This document shows, one piece after another, positions 1-9,765 of a stretch of 64,000 nucleotides of DNA (positions are counted from its first letter, which is position 1; each line of letters begins with the position of its first letter). Under the pieces are notes generated by a model. The model saw only the letters and a program-made list of their open reading frames with translations. It was not told the DNA's origin and searched no databases. Origin of the DNA: Terriglobia bacterium (GTDB taxonomy: Bacteria; Acidobacteriota; Terriglobia; JAJPHL01); contig JAJPHL010000063.1 in the NCBI GenBank assembly GCA_021325275.1, positions 62,001 through 126,000 of the forward strand, written 5' to 3'. The translations under genes were made by a program, and so were the position numbers.

Positions 1-1879
1 GCGTGCGACCCATCTCGAGCCACTGCGGGTCTTTCGTCTCCGCCGCCGCCCACCACCACACTTGCAGATTCATCAAAGTATCGATGATCGTGTCGTCGCC
101 GTTTTCGCCCCACGACGAGATCATGCCGATCGTGGGATTGTAGAGTTGCTTCAACCTCGCCGCCGCGCGCATCGCACCGTCGTGGTATTTCGTATCGTGC
201 GTGTTCTCCCAGCCGAGCAGGGAAGAGTAAATGTTCAGAAATCCCGTGTCGTGATTCTGCTTTTGCTCCATTCCCAGCAAGCGCGCGTTCCAAAGCTCCG
301 CCCAGCGTTTGTATTTTTCGTCGTGCGTCGCCGCGTAGAGCTTCCACAACTCGCCGGTCCAGAACGATCCGGTCCAAAAGTATCCTTTTTGTTCTTTCCA
401 CACACCGGTAGCGGGATCGCCCTCGGTGAAAAATCCCAGACCGTTGTATTTGTCGATCGTCCCAGGCGTCGACTTCGAAATGATCGGCTCCCAGGCTTGT
501 GCCGTGCGATCGACGGACTGCCGCAACAGGGCGATCGCCTCGGCGTGAGTGCGATGCACGGCAGTCAGCGTGTCGGGCGGCGCGGACTCCGGCGCTGCGG
601 CCGTGGAGAGAATGCGCGTGACCGCCGGCGCGGTCATGTGCGCAGCCGCTAACTCGAGCGCATTCAGGAAATCCTGGCGTTGCGGTTTCGCCGTGGGCGT
701 GGACAACGTGCCTTCGCCATCGCGATGAGCGGCGTCCGCCGCGCGCACCACCATCTGCTCGCTGCGTTCTTGATCCCACATGAAAGCGCCGTAGAAATTA
801 GCTTGGCCATGCGGTTGGATGCCGATCAAATAGTTATCGGCATCGGGCGCTTGCGGGGCCGCGAATTCGCTTGGCACGAGCACCGCGACACCGAGATTCT
901 CGTTCGGTAAATCGTCGTGCTGCGCTTTTGTGCCGGCGGCAACAACCTGCGGTCCCCAGGTCACCAGCGAGGCAACGCCGCTGGGGCCGGCGACGGGCTC
1001 GAGGTTTTTCTTTCGCGTGATTCCCGTGACAAGCGTCAGTCCCGTCGCGTCAGAAACCCTGATGCGATGGTCAAACCCATGCTCGCCGGCCCAAATCGTG
1101 ATGCGGCTCGTGAGATCGACGGTGCGTCCCGAAACTTTCCATCCTTTATAGGTGAGCTCGCCAACCGCGCGCACGGGACCGTTCGCCAAAATCTTCCACT
1201 CGCGCGAGGCTACGTCCGCCACGCGTACAACCTTGCCCTCTTCGATCGCCGCGATCGCACCGACGCCGATCGATTGGCCTACGTCATAGATGTCGCGGCC
1301 CATCGGCGATTCCATGTGGTAGACGTATTCGGGCGCGCTGAATACATCGAGGTAGAGCCCCGGACGGCGCTTACCGTAGAGATCCACGCCGTTGCGTCTG
1401 TCGAAGTAGATGCGCCACGCCGTTTCGTCCGATTCCCATCCGAGTCCTTCATAGCGCGTGGAAAACTTCATGTACGCGCGCTGCGGATATGCGGAACGAA
1501 GCCGCTGAATCGCCGCTTGATCGCCGTAGGAAATCGTGACGATGCGGGTTTGGCGCGGCTGCAAGGGAATCTGGAAAACCAGTTCGCTGTACTTGCCGTC
1601 GCCTCTCAGGTCGTCAGCTTGCGACGGCAACTCCACCGTTTGCATCGTACGCGCGTCGTCTTCCAGCGTGGCGGCGTTGGTGGCGGTGACAATCGCGCTC
1701 CCCGCTTTGAAGTCCGGCGCGATTTCTACGAGACCGGCCACGCGAAGCACGACATTTTCCGCGGGGCGCGCGGTGGCCGATGGATTGGTGACCGCAATCT
1801 TGATGACCTTGATGCGAGGCGCTGCGTGGAGCGCGCTGCCGAGCGCCACTAACATCGCAAAGTGGAAAAACTTCTTCAT
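1..1879 (-). CDS. Secreted DUF4861-GH88 fusion, unsaturated glucuronyl hydrolase-like (3' end outside window)
   Basis: Reading from the ATG at 1879, the protein begins with a signal peptide ([19 protein letters not shown]), followed by a beta-rich region of about 400 residues that resembles DUF4861. From about residue 460 it resembles GH88/GH105 alpha-toroid enzymes: Trp-rich repeats such as [14 protein letters not shown] and the segment [14 protein letters not shown] near residue 595, where the family carries its catalytic Asp. These enzymes remove the 4,5-unsaturated uronic acid left by polysaccharide lyases. The gene starts 3 bp after the kduI/iolB-like stop, with AAGGA just before the ATG, so it is the second gene of that operon. 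The C-terminus runs off the window. The DUF4861 assignment is less certain than GH88. Confidence 0.85.
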   Translation of the reverse strand, partial: MKKFFHFAMLVALGSALHAAPRIKVIKIAVTNPSATARPAENVVLRVAGLVEIAPDFKAGSAIVTATNAATLEDDARTMQTVELPSQADDLRGDGKYSELVFQIPLQPRQTRIVTISYGDQAAIQRLRSAYPQRAYMKFSTRYEGLGWESDETAWRIYFDRRNGVDLYGKRRPGLYLDVFSAPEYVYHMESPMGRDIYDVGQSIGVGAIAAIEEGKVVRVADVASREWKILANGPVRAVGELTYKGWKVSGRTVDLTSRITIWAGEHGFDHRIRVSDATGLTLVTGITRKKNLEPVAGPSGVASLVTWGPQVVAAGTKAQHDDLPNENLGVAVLVPSEFAAPQAPDADNYLIGIQPHGQANFYGAFMWDQERSEQMVVRAADAAHRDGEGTLSTPTAKPQRQDFLNALELAAAHMTAPAVTRILSTAAAPESAPPDTLTAVHRTHAEAIALLRQSVDRTAQAWEPIISKSTPGTIDKYNGLGFFTEGDPATGVWKEQKGYFWTGSFWTGELWKLYAATHDEKYKRWAELWNARLLGMEQKQNHDTGFLNIYSSLLGWENTHDTKYHDGAMRAAARLKQLYNPTIGMISSWGENGDDTIIDTLMNLQVWWWAAAETKDPQWLEMGRT

Positions 1880-1882
1880 TCC

Positions 1883-2704
1883 TTACCGGCCCGTCTCGAT
1901 TCCCGAGCCGCTGCCCGCGTATTCCGGCTGTACGTTCACCACACCGAACTGGCGATCGACGCTTTCGCGATGCGCCGCCATCATCCAGAGAAAGTTGATG
2001 CGTCCTCCAGGTGCCGAGACGTTCGGGTGATAGCCCTGCGGCATCACCACGCAATCGCCTTCGTGAACCACCGCGGCCAATTCCGGCGCCGCGGGATTGT
2101 TGTAGACAAACTGCACGCCCCACGCCGGCTTCGGCATGTCGATATAAAGGTACGCCTCCTCCAACATCTCGGCGTGTTCATGCGGAGGCCACGACGTCCA
2201 ATTGCCCGGCTCGCTGAACGTGACGCCCGCCAGGATCCGGCCGGCTTCCACGTTCTTGCCGATTAAAATGTTCAGGTCGCGCTGGTTCGACGCGCTGCCG
2301 GCTTTGAAATGGAGTCCCGGATCACTGCGCACGGTAGAGAAGGGAACGAACTGCAACGGATAGGATCCGGAAACCGGCGCGGAAACTTCCGCTAGATCGC
2401 AACCGCCGTCGGCCGTGACGGAGATTTCGGAATCGCGCGGAATGTAGAGCGAATCGTACGGAACCATCATGAACGTTTGCCCCGCGGCGGAAACCCGGGC
2501 GCGTCCCTTCAGGCAAATCAATCCGGTTTCGTGATCGTTATTACGGAACGCGGTGGTGTCGCTTCCATCCAGAATGATACGTCCATAGTGCAGCCAGCGC
2601 ACCGCCGCACGATCGGGCGCGAGCGACAAACTCCGTCCCTTGGCGCGATCCGTGCCGCGGAGCACACACGTGCTCTCGGAAATAGGAAGAATCGCCGAAG
2701 TCAT
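1883..2704 (-). CDS. KduI/IolB-family uronate isomerase
   Basis: A 273-aa double-cupin protein of the KduI/IolB family. Metal-binding features are visible in the second cupin: PPHEHAEMLEE followed by GYHPNV. KduI converts 5-keto-4-deoxyuronate to 3-deoxy-D-glycero-2,5-hexodiulosonate; IolB isomerises 5-deoxyglucuronate. Its partner, a GH88-type hydrolase that yields unsaturated uronates, favours the KduI role, but the sequence alone does not decide. The ATG at 2704 is preferred over an upstream in-frame start because GGAG lies about 12 nt before it. It is transcribed divergently from the IclR gene, which probably controls it. Confidence 0.85.
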   Translation of the reverse strand: MTSAILPISESTCVLRGTDRAKGRSLSLAPDRAAVRWLHYGRIILDGSDTTAFRNNDHETGLICLKGRARVSAAGQTFMMVPYDSLYIPRDSEISVTADGGCDLAEVSAPVSGSYPLQFVPFSTVRSDPGLHFKAGSASNQRDLNILIGKNVEAGRILAGVTFSEPGNWTSWPPHEHAEMLEEAYLYIDMPKPAWGVQFVYNNPAAPELAAVVHEGDCVVMPQGYHPNVSAPGGRINFLWMMAAHRESVDRQFGVVNVQPEYAGSGSGIETGR

Positions 2705-2731
2705 GAGGTATGTCTCCGATCTCGCAATATG

Positions 2732-2808
2732 AAACACTCAATACCGTATGCCGTTCCAATGTAAATTTCCCTTGGCGCGGTGTCAAGGAGTGTTTTACAA
2801 TACGGAAC
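2732..2808. promoter_or_regulatory. Candidate IclR operator region between kduI-like gene and iclR
   Basis: The divergent intergenic region contains an 8-bp inverted repeat, AAACACTC (2732-2739) and GAGTGTTT (2788-2795). It also holds a 17-bp imperfect palindrome, GTTTTACAATACGGAAC (2792-2808), of the GTT...AAC type seen for IclR-family operators. CAATACSG occurs twice (2739-2746, 2798-2805). Position over the iclR -10 suggests autoregulation. This is inference from spacing and symmetry. Confidence 0.4.
2772..2801 (+). promoter_or_regulatory. Predicted iclR promoter, possibly leaderless
   Basis: TTGGCG (2772-2777) and TACAAT (2796-2801) are 18 nt apart. Transcription would begin at about 2808-2810, practically on the ATG at 2810, so the mRNA may be leaderless. 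The -10 lies within the candidate operator at 2792-2808. Confidence 0.4.
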
Positions 2809-2809
2809 G

Positions 2810-3601
2810 ATGACGAAGAGAACAAGAGACGCCCGGAGCAGCGCCAGGGCCGCCGGCGGCGTTCAAGTGCTGCACAAGACACTCGACATCCTGGAGCAAC
2901 TGAAGGCCGAGCACGGCGGCGCCCGGCTCGCCGACTTGTCTCGCATCGTGGACATGCCCAAGCCCACCGTGCACCGCATTCTCTCGACGCTCGAGGGCCG
3001 CGGCTATCTCGATCGCGCGCCCGACGGGGCGTATCGTGTCGCCAAAAAGTTTTATGCCATGCGTCGCGACGAGCCGATCGAACAGCAAGTGCTGCGCGCC
3101 GCCGAGCCGCTGATCGAGAAACTGGTCGCGCAGTGCAAGGAAACGGTGAACATGGGCCTCCTCGACGCCGGTGAAGTCGTGGTGATTCACACGCTGGAAA
3201 GCCCGCAAGCCGTGCGCATGTCGTCGAAGGTGGGGAACCGCCGCCATCTGCATTCCACCGCGCTCGGCAAAGTGATGCTCGCCGGATTGCCCGATCGCGA
3301 CGTGCTGCGTTTGATCAAAATGAAGGGTCTGCCGCGCCTAACGTCCACGACGCTGGTGACCAAGCAATCGGTGATGGGAGAAATCCAGCGCGTGCGCGAG
3401 CAGGGATTCGCGCTCGATAATCAGGAAAACGAAATCGAAGGGCGTTGCATCGGCGCGCCGATCCTGGGACCGGATCACTCGGTGGTGGCGGCGCTGAGCA
3501 TCTCGGGTCCCGTGTTTCGCATGGATCTGGCGCGCGCCCATTCGCTGGTCGGCGTCCTGCAAAACACGTGCGCGGCGATTTCACGCGCCATTTCGAGCTG
3601 A
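2810..3601 (+). CDS. IclR-family transcriptional regulator
   Basis: A 263-aa protein with an N-terminal winged helix (about residues 15-80; LADLSRIVDMPKPTVHRILS is the helix-turn-helix) and a C-terminal GAF-like IclR effector domain with the familiar HSTALGKVMLA segment. IclR proteins sense small metabolites, often sugar acids, and here the divergent neighbour is a uronate isomerase, so a KdgR-like role is plausible. The ATG at 2810 is preferred over the upstream in-frame ATG at 2780 because the wHTH-family N-terminus and the predicted promoter both fit the shorter form. The stop abuts the stop of the convergent gene at 3602. Confidence 0.9.
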   Translation: MTKRTRDARSSARAAGGVQVLHKTLDILEQLKAEHGGARLADLSRIVDMPKPTVHRILSTLEGRGYLDRAPDGAYRVAKKFYAMRRDEPIEQQVLRAAEPLIEKLVAQCKETVNMGLLDAGEVVVIHTLESPQAVRMSSKVGNRRHLHSTALGKVMLAGLPDRDVLRLIKMKGLPRLTSTTLVTKQSVMGEIQRVREQGFALDNQENEIEGRCIGAPILGPDHSVVAALSISGPVFRMDLARAHSLVGVLQNTCAAISRAISS

Positions 3602-4807
3602 CTACTTCGGGATCGTGAACGTGTAACCCTCGCCGGGCTTCAAGCGAATCGCGGGACCGCGCCATTGCAGCAAGCTCTTCTGCGGCCGAAAATCCTTGTC
3701 GAGAAAAAACACTTTGCTGATCTCTTCGATCACGCAGAAGCTCTCGGCCTTGGGCGTCGCCGGCGCGTGACAGCGAAACTCGATCGACGGCACTTCCTTT
3801 TTGTCCAGGCGGATCGTCGAGCGCACCCAGCCATCGCGATTGATGCGCATGCGTGGCTCGCCGCGGTCGGATTTCGCGTCGCCCACGTTGAAACTGGCCG
3901 CCGCGGTCGCCGATTGGATCTTCGCTTCCACGTAGAGATAGTCGAGCGTATTGCCGAGCTTGGAGATTTTGTCCTCGCGCACGAGTTCGTCGTTCATCAA
4001 CTTGTACGCCCACGGATTTTGATCGGCCACTTCCTCGCGCGAATGCTGCGACAAATCGAACGGCACGGGCCACAACGCCACGCGCAGCGGTGAATCGCCG
4101 GTGTCGGCGAAATTGTTGTTGTCGCTGGCGTCGTAGATCAACGGATGCTCGCCGATTTTCTGCCCGTGAAAAGGCGTCTCCTTGTGATTCACGGCCTGAA
4201 ATGTCTGGGAGCCGTCGGCGCGCCAGCGATAGTAGTATTCGATATCCAGGGTTCGCCCCCAACGCGCCATCAACGCTTGCGTATCGGTGCCGCCGTCTTC
4301 ATTCGTGAAGATCACGCTGAATTGCAGCGTGCGGCCTTCCGGCATATCGAGCCACTCGTACCAACTGATGATCGGCAAGTCGGAAAAGCGATGCACGGTG
4401 TCGGGACGGAGATAAAGAAACGGCGCGTGCACCAGCGCGGGATCGGTGACCAGATCCACCTTGAACGAGGCGTCGAACGATCCGAAGGTGCTCGATGAAT
4501 ACATTTGATTATTCTCGTAGTCGATGCGATGCTTGCCGGCCTTCAACGGCCCGAGCAGCACTTTGTAATCGTGCGGCGTGGCGCCGAGGAACAACGTGAC
4601 GTCCTGGTTGTACACGCCGTCGACCTTGAGCGTGAGAATCAAGGCTTCCTGGCCGGTCTTGCCCCAGTCGGTGCCGGGCGCCGCGGCGTGAATCGTGAGT
4701 CCGGCCTCGCCGTCGTTCGGCATGATGAAATGAAATGTTTTGGCGGCGGCTGGAGTCGTCAGGATGATCGTCAAGATCGCGGAAAGAAAGACAAAGAATC
4801 GTTTCAA
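3602..4807 (-). CDS. Secreted protein of unknown function
   Basis: A 401-aa protein with a clear Sec signal peptide (hydrophobic core FFVFLSAILTIILTTPAAA). The mature part is predicted to be mostly beta structure, and I do not recognise a family. Paired segments such as TLFLGATPHDYKVLLGPL suggest a beta-sandwich. It is the last gene of a three-gene minus-strand run with the two TIM-barrel proteins upstream (12-bp gap), so it may bind or process carbohydrate in the periplasm or outside the cell. It faces iclR tail to tail. The function is not supported by any motif I can name. Confidence 0.75.
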   Translation of the reverse strand: MKRFFVFLSAILTIILTTPAAAKTFHFIMPNDGEAGLTIHAAAPGTDWGKTGQEALILTLKVDGVYNQDVTLFLGATPHDYKVLLGPLKAGKHRIDYENNQMYSSSTFGSFDASFKVDLVTDPALVHAPFLYLRPDTVHRFSDLPIISWYEWLDMPEGRTLQFSVIFTNEDGGTDTQALMARWGRTLDIEYYYRWRADGSQTFQAVNHKETPFHGQKIGEHPLIYDASDNNNFADTGDSPLRVALWPVPFDLSQHSREEVADQNPWAYKLMNDELVREDKISKLGNTLDYLYVEAKIQSATAAASFNVGDAKSDRGEPRMRINRDGWVRSTIRLDKKEVPSIEFRCHAPATPKAESFCVIEEISKVFFLDKDFRPQKSLLQWRGPAIRLKPGEGYTFTIPK

Positions 4808-4819
4808 GGAACCTCCACT

Positions 4820-6211
4820 TTACCTAGGCGATGTTATCAGATGATGATGCTGCCTTGTTCCCGCGGCGACGGCGGCGGCCGCAAATTCCCAATCGTACGG
4901 GGCGACGGTCGATTCCGAGTAAACGGCCACACGCCCGTTAACCGCGGCGTGGCGCAGGAGTTGCAGGAACTCCGTTCCCGTAGCGAGCGCCGACGGTAAG
5001 TTTGTGTTCTCCACGTCGCGATCTGCGACGACGTTCAGGTCGAACATAAAGGACCGCCGGTAGTTTGCGGCGAATCTCCGGTACCGGTCGGGACGTGTCG
5101 GCCACAGTTCGTAGGAATCTTCGAGTTGCAGCGTGAACGGAAAGTGTTTTGCAAGCGCCGCAATCGCGGGTGTGTCGACGCCGTGCGTTGTTCGCAGCGC
5201 GGGTGTTGCGATGCTGTCGAATGTGGTGATGATGATCTCGATGTTGCCGTGCCGCAGCGTTTCCAGGAGCTCGCGATGCCATGCCGTCACATTTTCCGCG
5301 CTTCCGCCCGAGCCTTCGTAGTTCATTTCGGCGATATTCACGCCGTCCCAGTGATACTGGTCAAGCAAACGGCGTGTCCAATCGAACGCCGCACGCCGCG
5401 CCTGGGAAATTTCGAAATTCAGCGGATAGCGCCAGCTCGTTTTCTTTGCTCGCCACTCCGGTTGCTCGTCCCAAAACGCTCGCGTCACCATCGGCAGCCC
5501 CAGCCATGCATAAACGGCGATGTTACGCGCGTGGCACCGCTCGATCAAGCGCGCGTAATCGAGGTCGTACCACGCGGCCGCGTAGATCGCGGAGATTCCC
5601 TCCTCGTGCCATTGCTGCGTGAGGGCATCGAAATCGGTGTTCGGGCGAAATCCCGGATCGAAATACGCTTCGATGTGCTGCCGCGTGGCGTTTGAACGAT
5701 AGCCTACGGCCCGCTTCAAATATTCCGCAAAATATGGATAGCGTGACGTTCCGAGATCGCTCGTCGTATCGAATTCCGCGGCCAGTGCAAGGTATCGTCC
5801 CTTGCCGAGAGTTCCGAAAAACGCCAGTGGTTGATGCGTCGGTTGATCTTGCATCAGAACCTGCGCGCCCGGCGGCAGCGTGAAACGCCCGATGGTTGCG
5901 GTGGGGTTCCAACGAAGATAGCGCTCCGGATGCGCGAGTTCAGTGACGTCTTTCACGATGATGGGCGTGTCGCTTGGCGTGCCCCAAAACAGAGACGCGG
6001 GAATGACGGCGTCACCGCCATTTTCGATGAACGCGCGAACCTTTGCGGATTCCTTTGGCGAAAGTACCGCGCCCGAAGGAATCACGAGCAGGCCTGGTCC
6101 GACACGTCGAGCGACGCGCGTTTCGTATCCCAATAATTCAAGCACGCTCTGAAAAGCGCGTGCTTCCACCGATGCACCGATCACGGTCCATATGACGGCG
6201 TGCAAAATCAT
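4820..6211 (-). CDS. TIM-barrel glycosidase-like protein, shorter paralogue
   Basis: A 463-aa protein paralogous to its upstream neighbour. An N-terminal region of about 140 residues resembles a glutamine-amidotransferase-like or beta-galactosidase-trimerisation fold (AFIENGGDAVIPASLFWG). It is followed by a TIM-barrel-like region with AVYAWLGLPMV and the motif WDGVNIAEMNYEG, where the Glu pair could be catalytic. The neighbour has WDGVNLSELYYES at the equivalent place. The start overlaps the upstream stop by 4 bp (ATGA), so the two are translationally coupled. No strong export signal is obvious, although the first residues are hydrophobic. A glycoside-hydrolase role is an inference from fold and motif. 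Confidence 0.75.
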   Translation of the reverse strand: MILHAVIWTVIGASVEARAFQSVLELLGYETRVARRVGPGLLVIPSGAVLSPKESAKVRAFIENGGDAVIPASLFWGTPSDTPIIVKDVTELAHPERYLRWNPTATIGRFTLPPGAQVLMQDQPTHQPLAFFGTLGKGRYLALAAEFDTTSDLGTSRYPYFAEYLKRAVGYRSNATRQHIEAYFDPGFRPNTDFDALTQQWHEEGISAIYAAAWYDLDYARLIERCHARNIAVYAWLGLPMVTRAFWDEQPEWRAKKTSWRYPLNFEISQARRAAFDWTRRLLDQYHWDGVNIAEMNYEGSGGSAENVTAWHRELLETLRHGNIEIIITTFDSIATPALRTTHGVDTPAIAALAKHFPFTLQLEDSYELWPTRPDRYRRFAANYRRSFMFDLNVVADRDVENTNLPSALATGTEFLQLLRHAAVNGRVAVYSESTVAPYDWEFAAAAVAAGTRQHHHLITSPR

Positions 6212-8103
6212 TGGCGCGCCTGCACGCGATGCTCTCCGGGCGGCAGCAGAAGCGATTCAACGGCCTTCCCATCGACGAGGATGCTGGACGGAAAGCTCGA
6301 AAAAGCCGCGATGGCTCGGGCATCGGACCGATAGGTGAAGGAAATTGTCCTTGGATCGTCGTACGTCGCGCTTAATAACTCGCCGGAGAGATGCGTGAGC
6401 GTGAACCCCGGCGCGTCACCGGCGCCGACCGTATGTTTGCCGGACGGCACAAGAATCGCGGCGGGCGTGCGCGCGGGCCACGGTTTGCCGTCGAGTTGCG
6501 TGCTGTTCGTTTGCACCCACACGCTTCGCGGTGACTCCACACTGTCGCCGCTCAACCGCGCGCTCGCGGCGAGCGCATATGCCACCGTCTCCATGTCGCG
6601 CGGCAACACGGACGCTTCAAAGTAAACCAGCACGGGAGAAAACGCCGCCGCCGCGTTGTGAAACAGTTCGAGAAACTCGCCGCCGGTTTGTCTCTTGGTC
6701 GGGAAAACATCTTGATAGCGATCAACCACGTTGATGTCGATGCCCGCGGTCTGCGCGCCGTATTTCTCTCCGAGCACGGAATAGCGCTCCGGTCCCAACG
6801 ACCACATCGACGCGGGATCTTCAACGACCAGCGTGAACGCCGAGGCCGGACGGAGCAGCGTGACATCGACGCCGAGCGCTTCTCTCATCCGCGTCTCGTA
6901 CAAATTGTCGACTGAAGTAAGGATCGCGTGAAGGTACGGCTTCGTCAAGCGTGCGCGGTGGATTTCGTGGAGCATGAGTTCATCCAAGGACCGCACGCGG
7001 CCCACGCGGTAATCGACGAATTTCTTCCAATTCGCCGCATCCTTCAAGTAGTGGTGCGGCGACGACGGATCGAAAAACTCCACCGGATCGATTCCCGATT
7101 GCTTGCGGAAATCCGCGCGGACAACATCGTTCATCGGCGTAAAACGCTGCGGGTTCTCCGGCCCTTGCGGCGACTCGTAGTACAACTCGGACAGGTTCAC
7201 GCCGTCCCAATCGAAATCGCCGAGGAGTTTGTTGAGATCGCGCGCCACTGCTTGAAATGCGTTCGGATCGAGGAGGTTGATCAAGCCGCGCCAGTCGAGA
7301 TGCGCATCGGCGAGCGCGGCGGTTTTTTCACGCCATTCGGGATGATCCTGCCAGAACTTGTCGCTGACGTGCGGCAGCTCGAGCCACGCGTAGACCAGCA
7401 CGCCCTCGCGATGACACGCGGCGATGAGCGTGTGCAGGTATTGGTCGCGGTCGGAATTACGATCCCAGAATTGCCACGCGCTGGCGTGCAGCGCCATGAC
7501 ACCGTCGCGACGCCAGCGTTTCGCGAAGTAATCGACATCCACGCCGGTGCGATATCCATAGTCGAAGAAAGCGTGCAGGCGCGACGCGCGAAACGGCGGC
7601 GTAACGCCGCACTCGGCGATCAGCGTTTGGATGAAGTAGGGAAATCGCGCATAGCCGGAAAGCGGCGCGGCCAGAAAAAAGACGCGGCCGCGGCCGTGCG
7701 GAAAGACCATCGCCAGTGGCGCGCCGGTCCATTTGTCTTTGACGGTGACTTTCGCGCCTGGGGGCACCGATGGTGGCACGAGCTTCAATGGCTTTTCCCA
7801 GACGATCGCGAGTTTCGGGCTGCTTGCGTCTTCTACTTGTGTCACTTCAATCGACGATGCATTGAACGAAAGTCCCAGCGCGCGAGAGAGCGGGGAATCG
7901 CCTTCGGTTACGAGGAGCGCGCCGGAATCGACACGCGCAACAATTGCCGCCGTATCAACTCCCGTGGCGCCTGCAGGAACGACGATCGCCGTCGCGTCTT
8001 CGATGCGCTCGACCATCGGGATTTGCACGGCGTCAAGGAGCCGGGCGTAGTCGGGCGGCGCGCCGAAGAGAAAGAAGCAAGCGTGAAGGGCGACACAGAG
8101 CAT
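6208..8103 (-). CDS. TIM-barrel glycosidase-like protein, longer paralogue
   Basis: A 631-aa protein with a short hydrophobic N-terminus (VALHACFFLFGA) that may be a signal peptide. An N-terminal GATase-like domain (to about residue 170) is followed by a barrel region containing YAWLELPHVSDKFW and WDGVNLSELYYES. A C-terminal beta domain of about 150 residues (ILVPSGKHTVGAG, ILVDGKAVESLLLPPGEH) is lacking in the paralogue. It heads a run of three unknown genes. The shared motif W-D-G-V-N-x-x-E-x-x-Y-E is probably the active site. Substrate is unknown; the proximity to GH88 and KduI genes suggests polysaccharide work. Confidence 0.75.
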   Translation of the reverse strand: MLCVALHACFFLFGAPPDYARLLDAVQIPMVERIEDATAIVVPAGATGVDTAAIVARVDSGALLVTEGDSPLSRALGLSFNASSIEVTQVEDASSPKLAIVWEKPLKLVPPSVPPGAKVTVKDKWTGAPLAMVFPHGRGRVFFLAAPLSGYARFPYFIQTLIAECGVTPPFRASRLHAFFDYGYRTGVDVDYFAKRWRRDGVMALHASAWQFWDRNSDRDQYLHTLIAACHREGVLVYAWLELPHVSDKFWQDHPEWREKTAALADAHLDWRGLINLLDPNAFQAVARDLNKLLGDFDWDGVNLSELYYESPQGPENPQRFTPMNDVVRADFRKQSGIDPVEFFDPSSPHHYLKDAANWKKFVDYRVGRVRSLDELMLHEIHRARLTKPYLHAILTSVDNLYETRMREALGVDVTLLRPASAFTLVVEDPASMWSLGPERYSVLGEKYGAQTAGIDINVVDRYQDVFPTKRQTGGEFLELFHNAAAAFSPVLVYFEASVLPRDMETVAYALAASARLSGDSVESPRSVWVQTNSTQLDGKPWPARTPAAILVPSGKHTVGAGDAPGFTLTHLSGELLSATYDDPRTISFTYRSDARAIAAFSSFPSSILVDGKAVESLLLPPGEHRVQARQ

Positions 8104-8310
8104 GCCTGCTTTGCATTTTACTCCCCTTCTTTGGAGGGAGCAGTGGGGCGCACCGCAGCGGCGTCCATCAGTTGGCTGAGGATGCTACTCCGGAGCGTCA
8201 TGGATTAGCGCGGGCCGGCAGGAACCTTCGGTAAAAGGTGCCAGATCGACTACTCGCGGACATTCCGGCTCCTAGAGAGGGGGCCGCTACGAAATGTTAC
8301 GCCGGAACGC

Positions 8311-9765
8311 TTATCCGCGATAGACCACACGGATTCCTTTTCGCCAATCGTCGTTAATTCCCAGGCGCGTCACCGGAATTTCCCGCGAAAAATACTTCAG
8401 TACCGTTTCGTTCGCGGCGTGCAGGCGGATCGCTGGGAAGACAAGCCAAAGCAGCGGGGGATCGGGCGAAATCTGGCGGCCGGCAAAGAATCCGTGCGAC
8501 TGAAAATCGCCGCGCTCCAAATGCCGGCGGACGCGCATCCAATAGTCGAGGGCTTGCAGCGGAAGGCGCGTGTCTTCTTCGGCTTTCAACTCAATCACCG
8601 CAAGACGTCCGGCGTTGGTGATCGCCAACAAGTCCATGATCCCGCGCGTGCGTCCCGCTTCCAATAGCACCTGCGAGTACACCGGACTTCCGGCTACTTC
8701 CAGCGCCAGAGGCGAAACGTCCGCTTTCACAAGCGACTCCATCCAGCGTTCCGCGGAGCGCGTGTATAGAGGATGGCGGCGATCGGGCGTGTCGGGCGTG
8801 CGAATCCGCGCGACCTCAGACATCGCCGCGTCGATCACCGTGGCGCCGATCGTGTTGGCGTGCGCCACTTCCAATCCGCGATAACGAAGCGACAATTCGC
8901 CTTGCGGCGTGATTTCTTCCTCGACGCCGGGAAACGACGCGATGGCGCGAAGCTTCTCGCGCGCTTCCGGCGCCACGCTCGCGGTGATGCGCGGAGGGCG
9001 CAACTCGGTGGCGAGATTGCCGAAGTCCGCGGGGTCGATTTCCGCCAGCGGTTCAACCGATGTTTGTGCGGCGTCGCTCGGCGGCATCGGAAAAAGCCGA
9101 TACGCCGCGCGGTCGTGATTGAGGTACAGCAAACGCCGCGCGGTCACCGCCGCCGATCTTTCCGGAACAAAGAGGCACAAGCCCGCCGCATGTACGTGAT
9201 CGAGCCACAACAGACCATCGGTGAGAATCGACGACGCGGCGCTCTCTTGTTCGGCCTCGGATACGGCGATGGCCGCCCATGACGTCCCGGCGCGTGTAAC
9301 GAGCGCCCGCACGTAGTGTTCGGAAAACGCGCGGTGCAGATCGCGCTCGGCGGTCAGCTTGTCGATCGTCCATCCGGGGAATTGACGCGTCAGCAGCGCG
9401 CGGAAGCGTTCGCGGAAGTTCTTGCGGCGCAGGTTGCGGTCGAGATCCGCGCCGCGCCGCGCGGTATCGGAAATCGCGATTTCGCCTTCGCGTCCGCCGA
9501 ATTTGCGGATGACCAACAGCAACGCGCGGGCTTGCACACGCGCCGAAACCACGCGCCGCGCAATGGTGTGATGCTCGTCCCACGCTTCGAGAAGCAACGC
9601 GCTGTTGTCGATGCGCAGATCGAAACGGCCAGTCAGGATGGCCAGCGGCTCGCCTGAGTCTTCGCGCAGCATCGGCTGCTTGCAGGTGGCGATGAAATCG
9701 AGAATCTGCTCGCGCAGGGCCGCGAGAGAGGGCGCAAGCTCCGGACTCGCGCCCGCCTCAGGCAT
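8311..9765 (-). CDS. PD-(D/E)XK nuclease-like protein of unknown role
   Basis: A 484-aa protein whose C-terminal third contains GIMDLLAITNAGRLAVIELKA, matching the PD-(D/E)XK endonuclease core: D378, then E392-x-K394. The family uses these residues to bind metal and cut DNA or RNA. The first ~330 residues match nothing I recognise; they contain an Arg-rich stretch (RRNLRRKNFRERFRALLTRQ-like, residues ~113-133). The gene overlaps the end of the ABC ATPase gene by 8 bp and is the last gene of the exporter operon, an odd place for a nuclease. It could be a repair enzyme, a restriction-like protein or a catalytically silent fold. Confidence 0.75.
   Translation of the reverse strand: MPEAGASPELAPSLAALREQILDFIATCKQPMLREDSGEPLAILTGRFDLRIDNSALLLEAWDEHHTIARRVVSARVQARALLLVIRKFGGREGEIAISDTARRGADLDRNLRRKNFRERFRALLTRQFPGWTIDKLTAERDLHRAFSEHYVRALVTRAGTSWAAIAVSEAEQESAASSILTDGLLWLDHVHAAGLCLFVPERSAAVTARRLLYLNHDRAAYRLFPMPPSDAAQTSVEPLAEIDPADFGNLATELRPPRITASVAPEAREKLRAIASFPGVEEEITPQGELSLRYRGLEVAHANTIGATVIDAAMSEVARIRTPDTPDRRHPLYTRSAERWMESLVKADVSPLALEVAGSPVYSQVLLEAGRTRGIMDLLAITNAGRLAVIELKAEEDTRLPLQALDYWMRVRRHLERGDFQSHGFFAGRQISPDPPLLWLVFPAIRLHAANETVLKYFSREIPVTRLGINDDWRKGIRVVYRG

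Noticed and set aside
8104-8310. Small gene or repeat in the gap between the TIM-barrel and nuclease-like genes
   Set aside because: Only short frames without ribosome-binding sites and no clear inverted repeat; nothing supportable.
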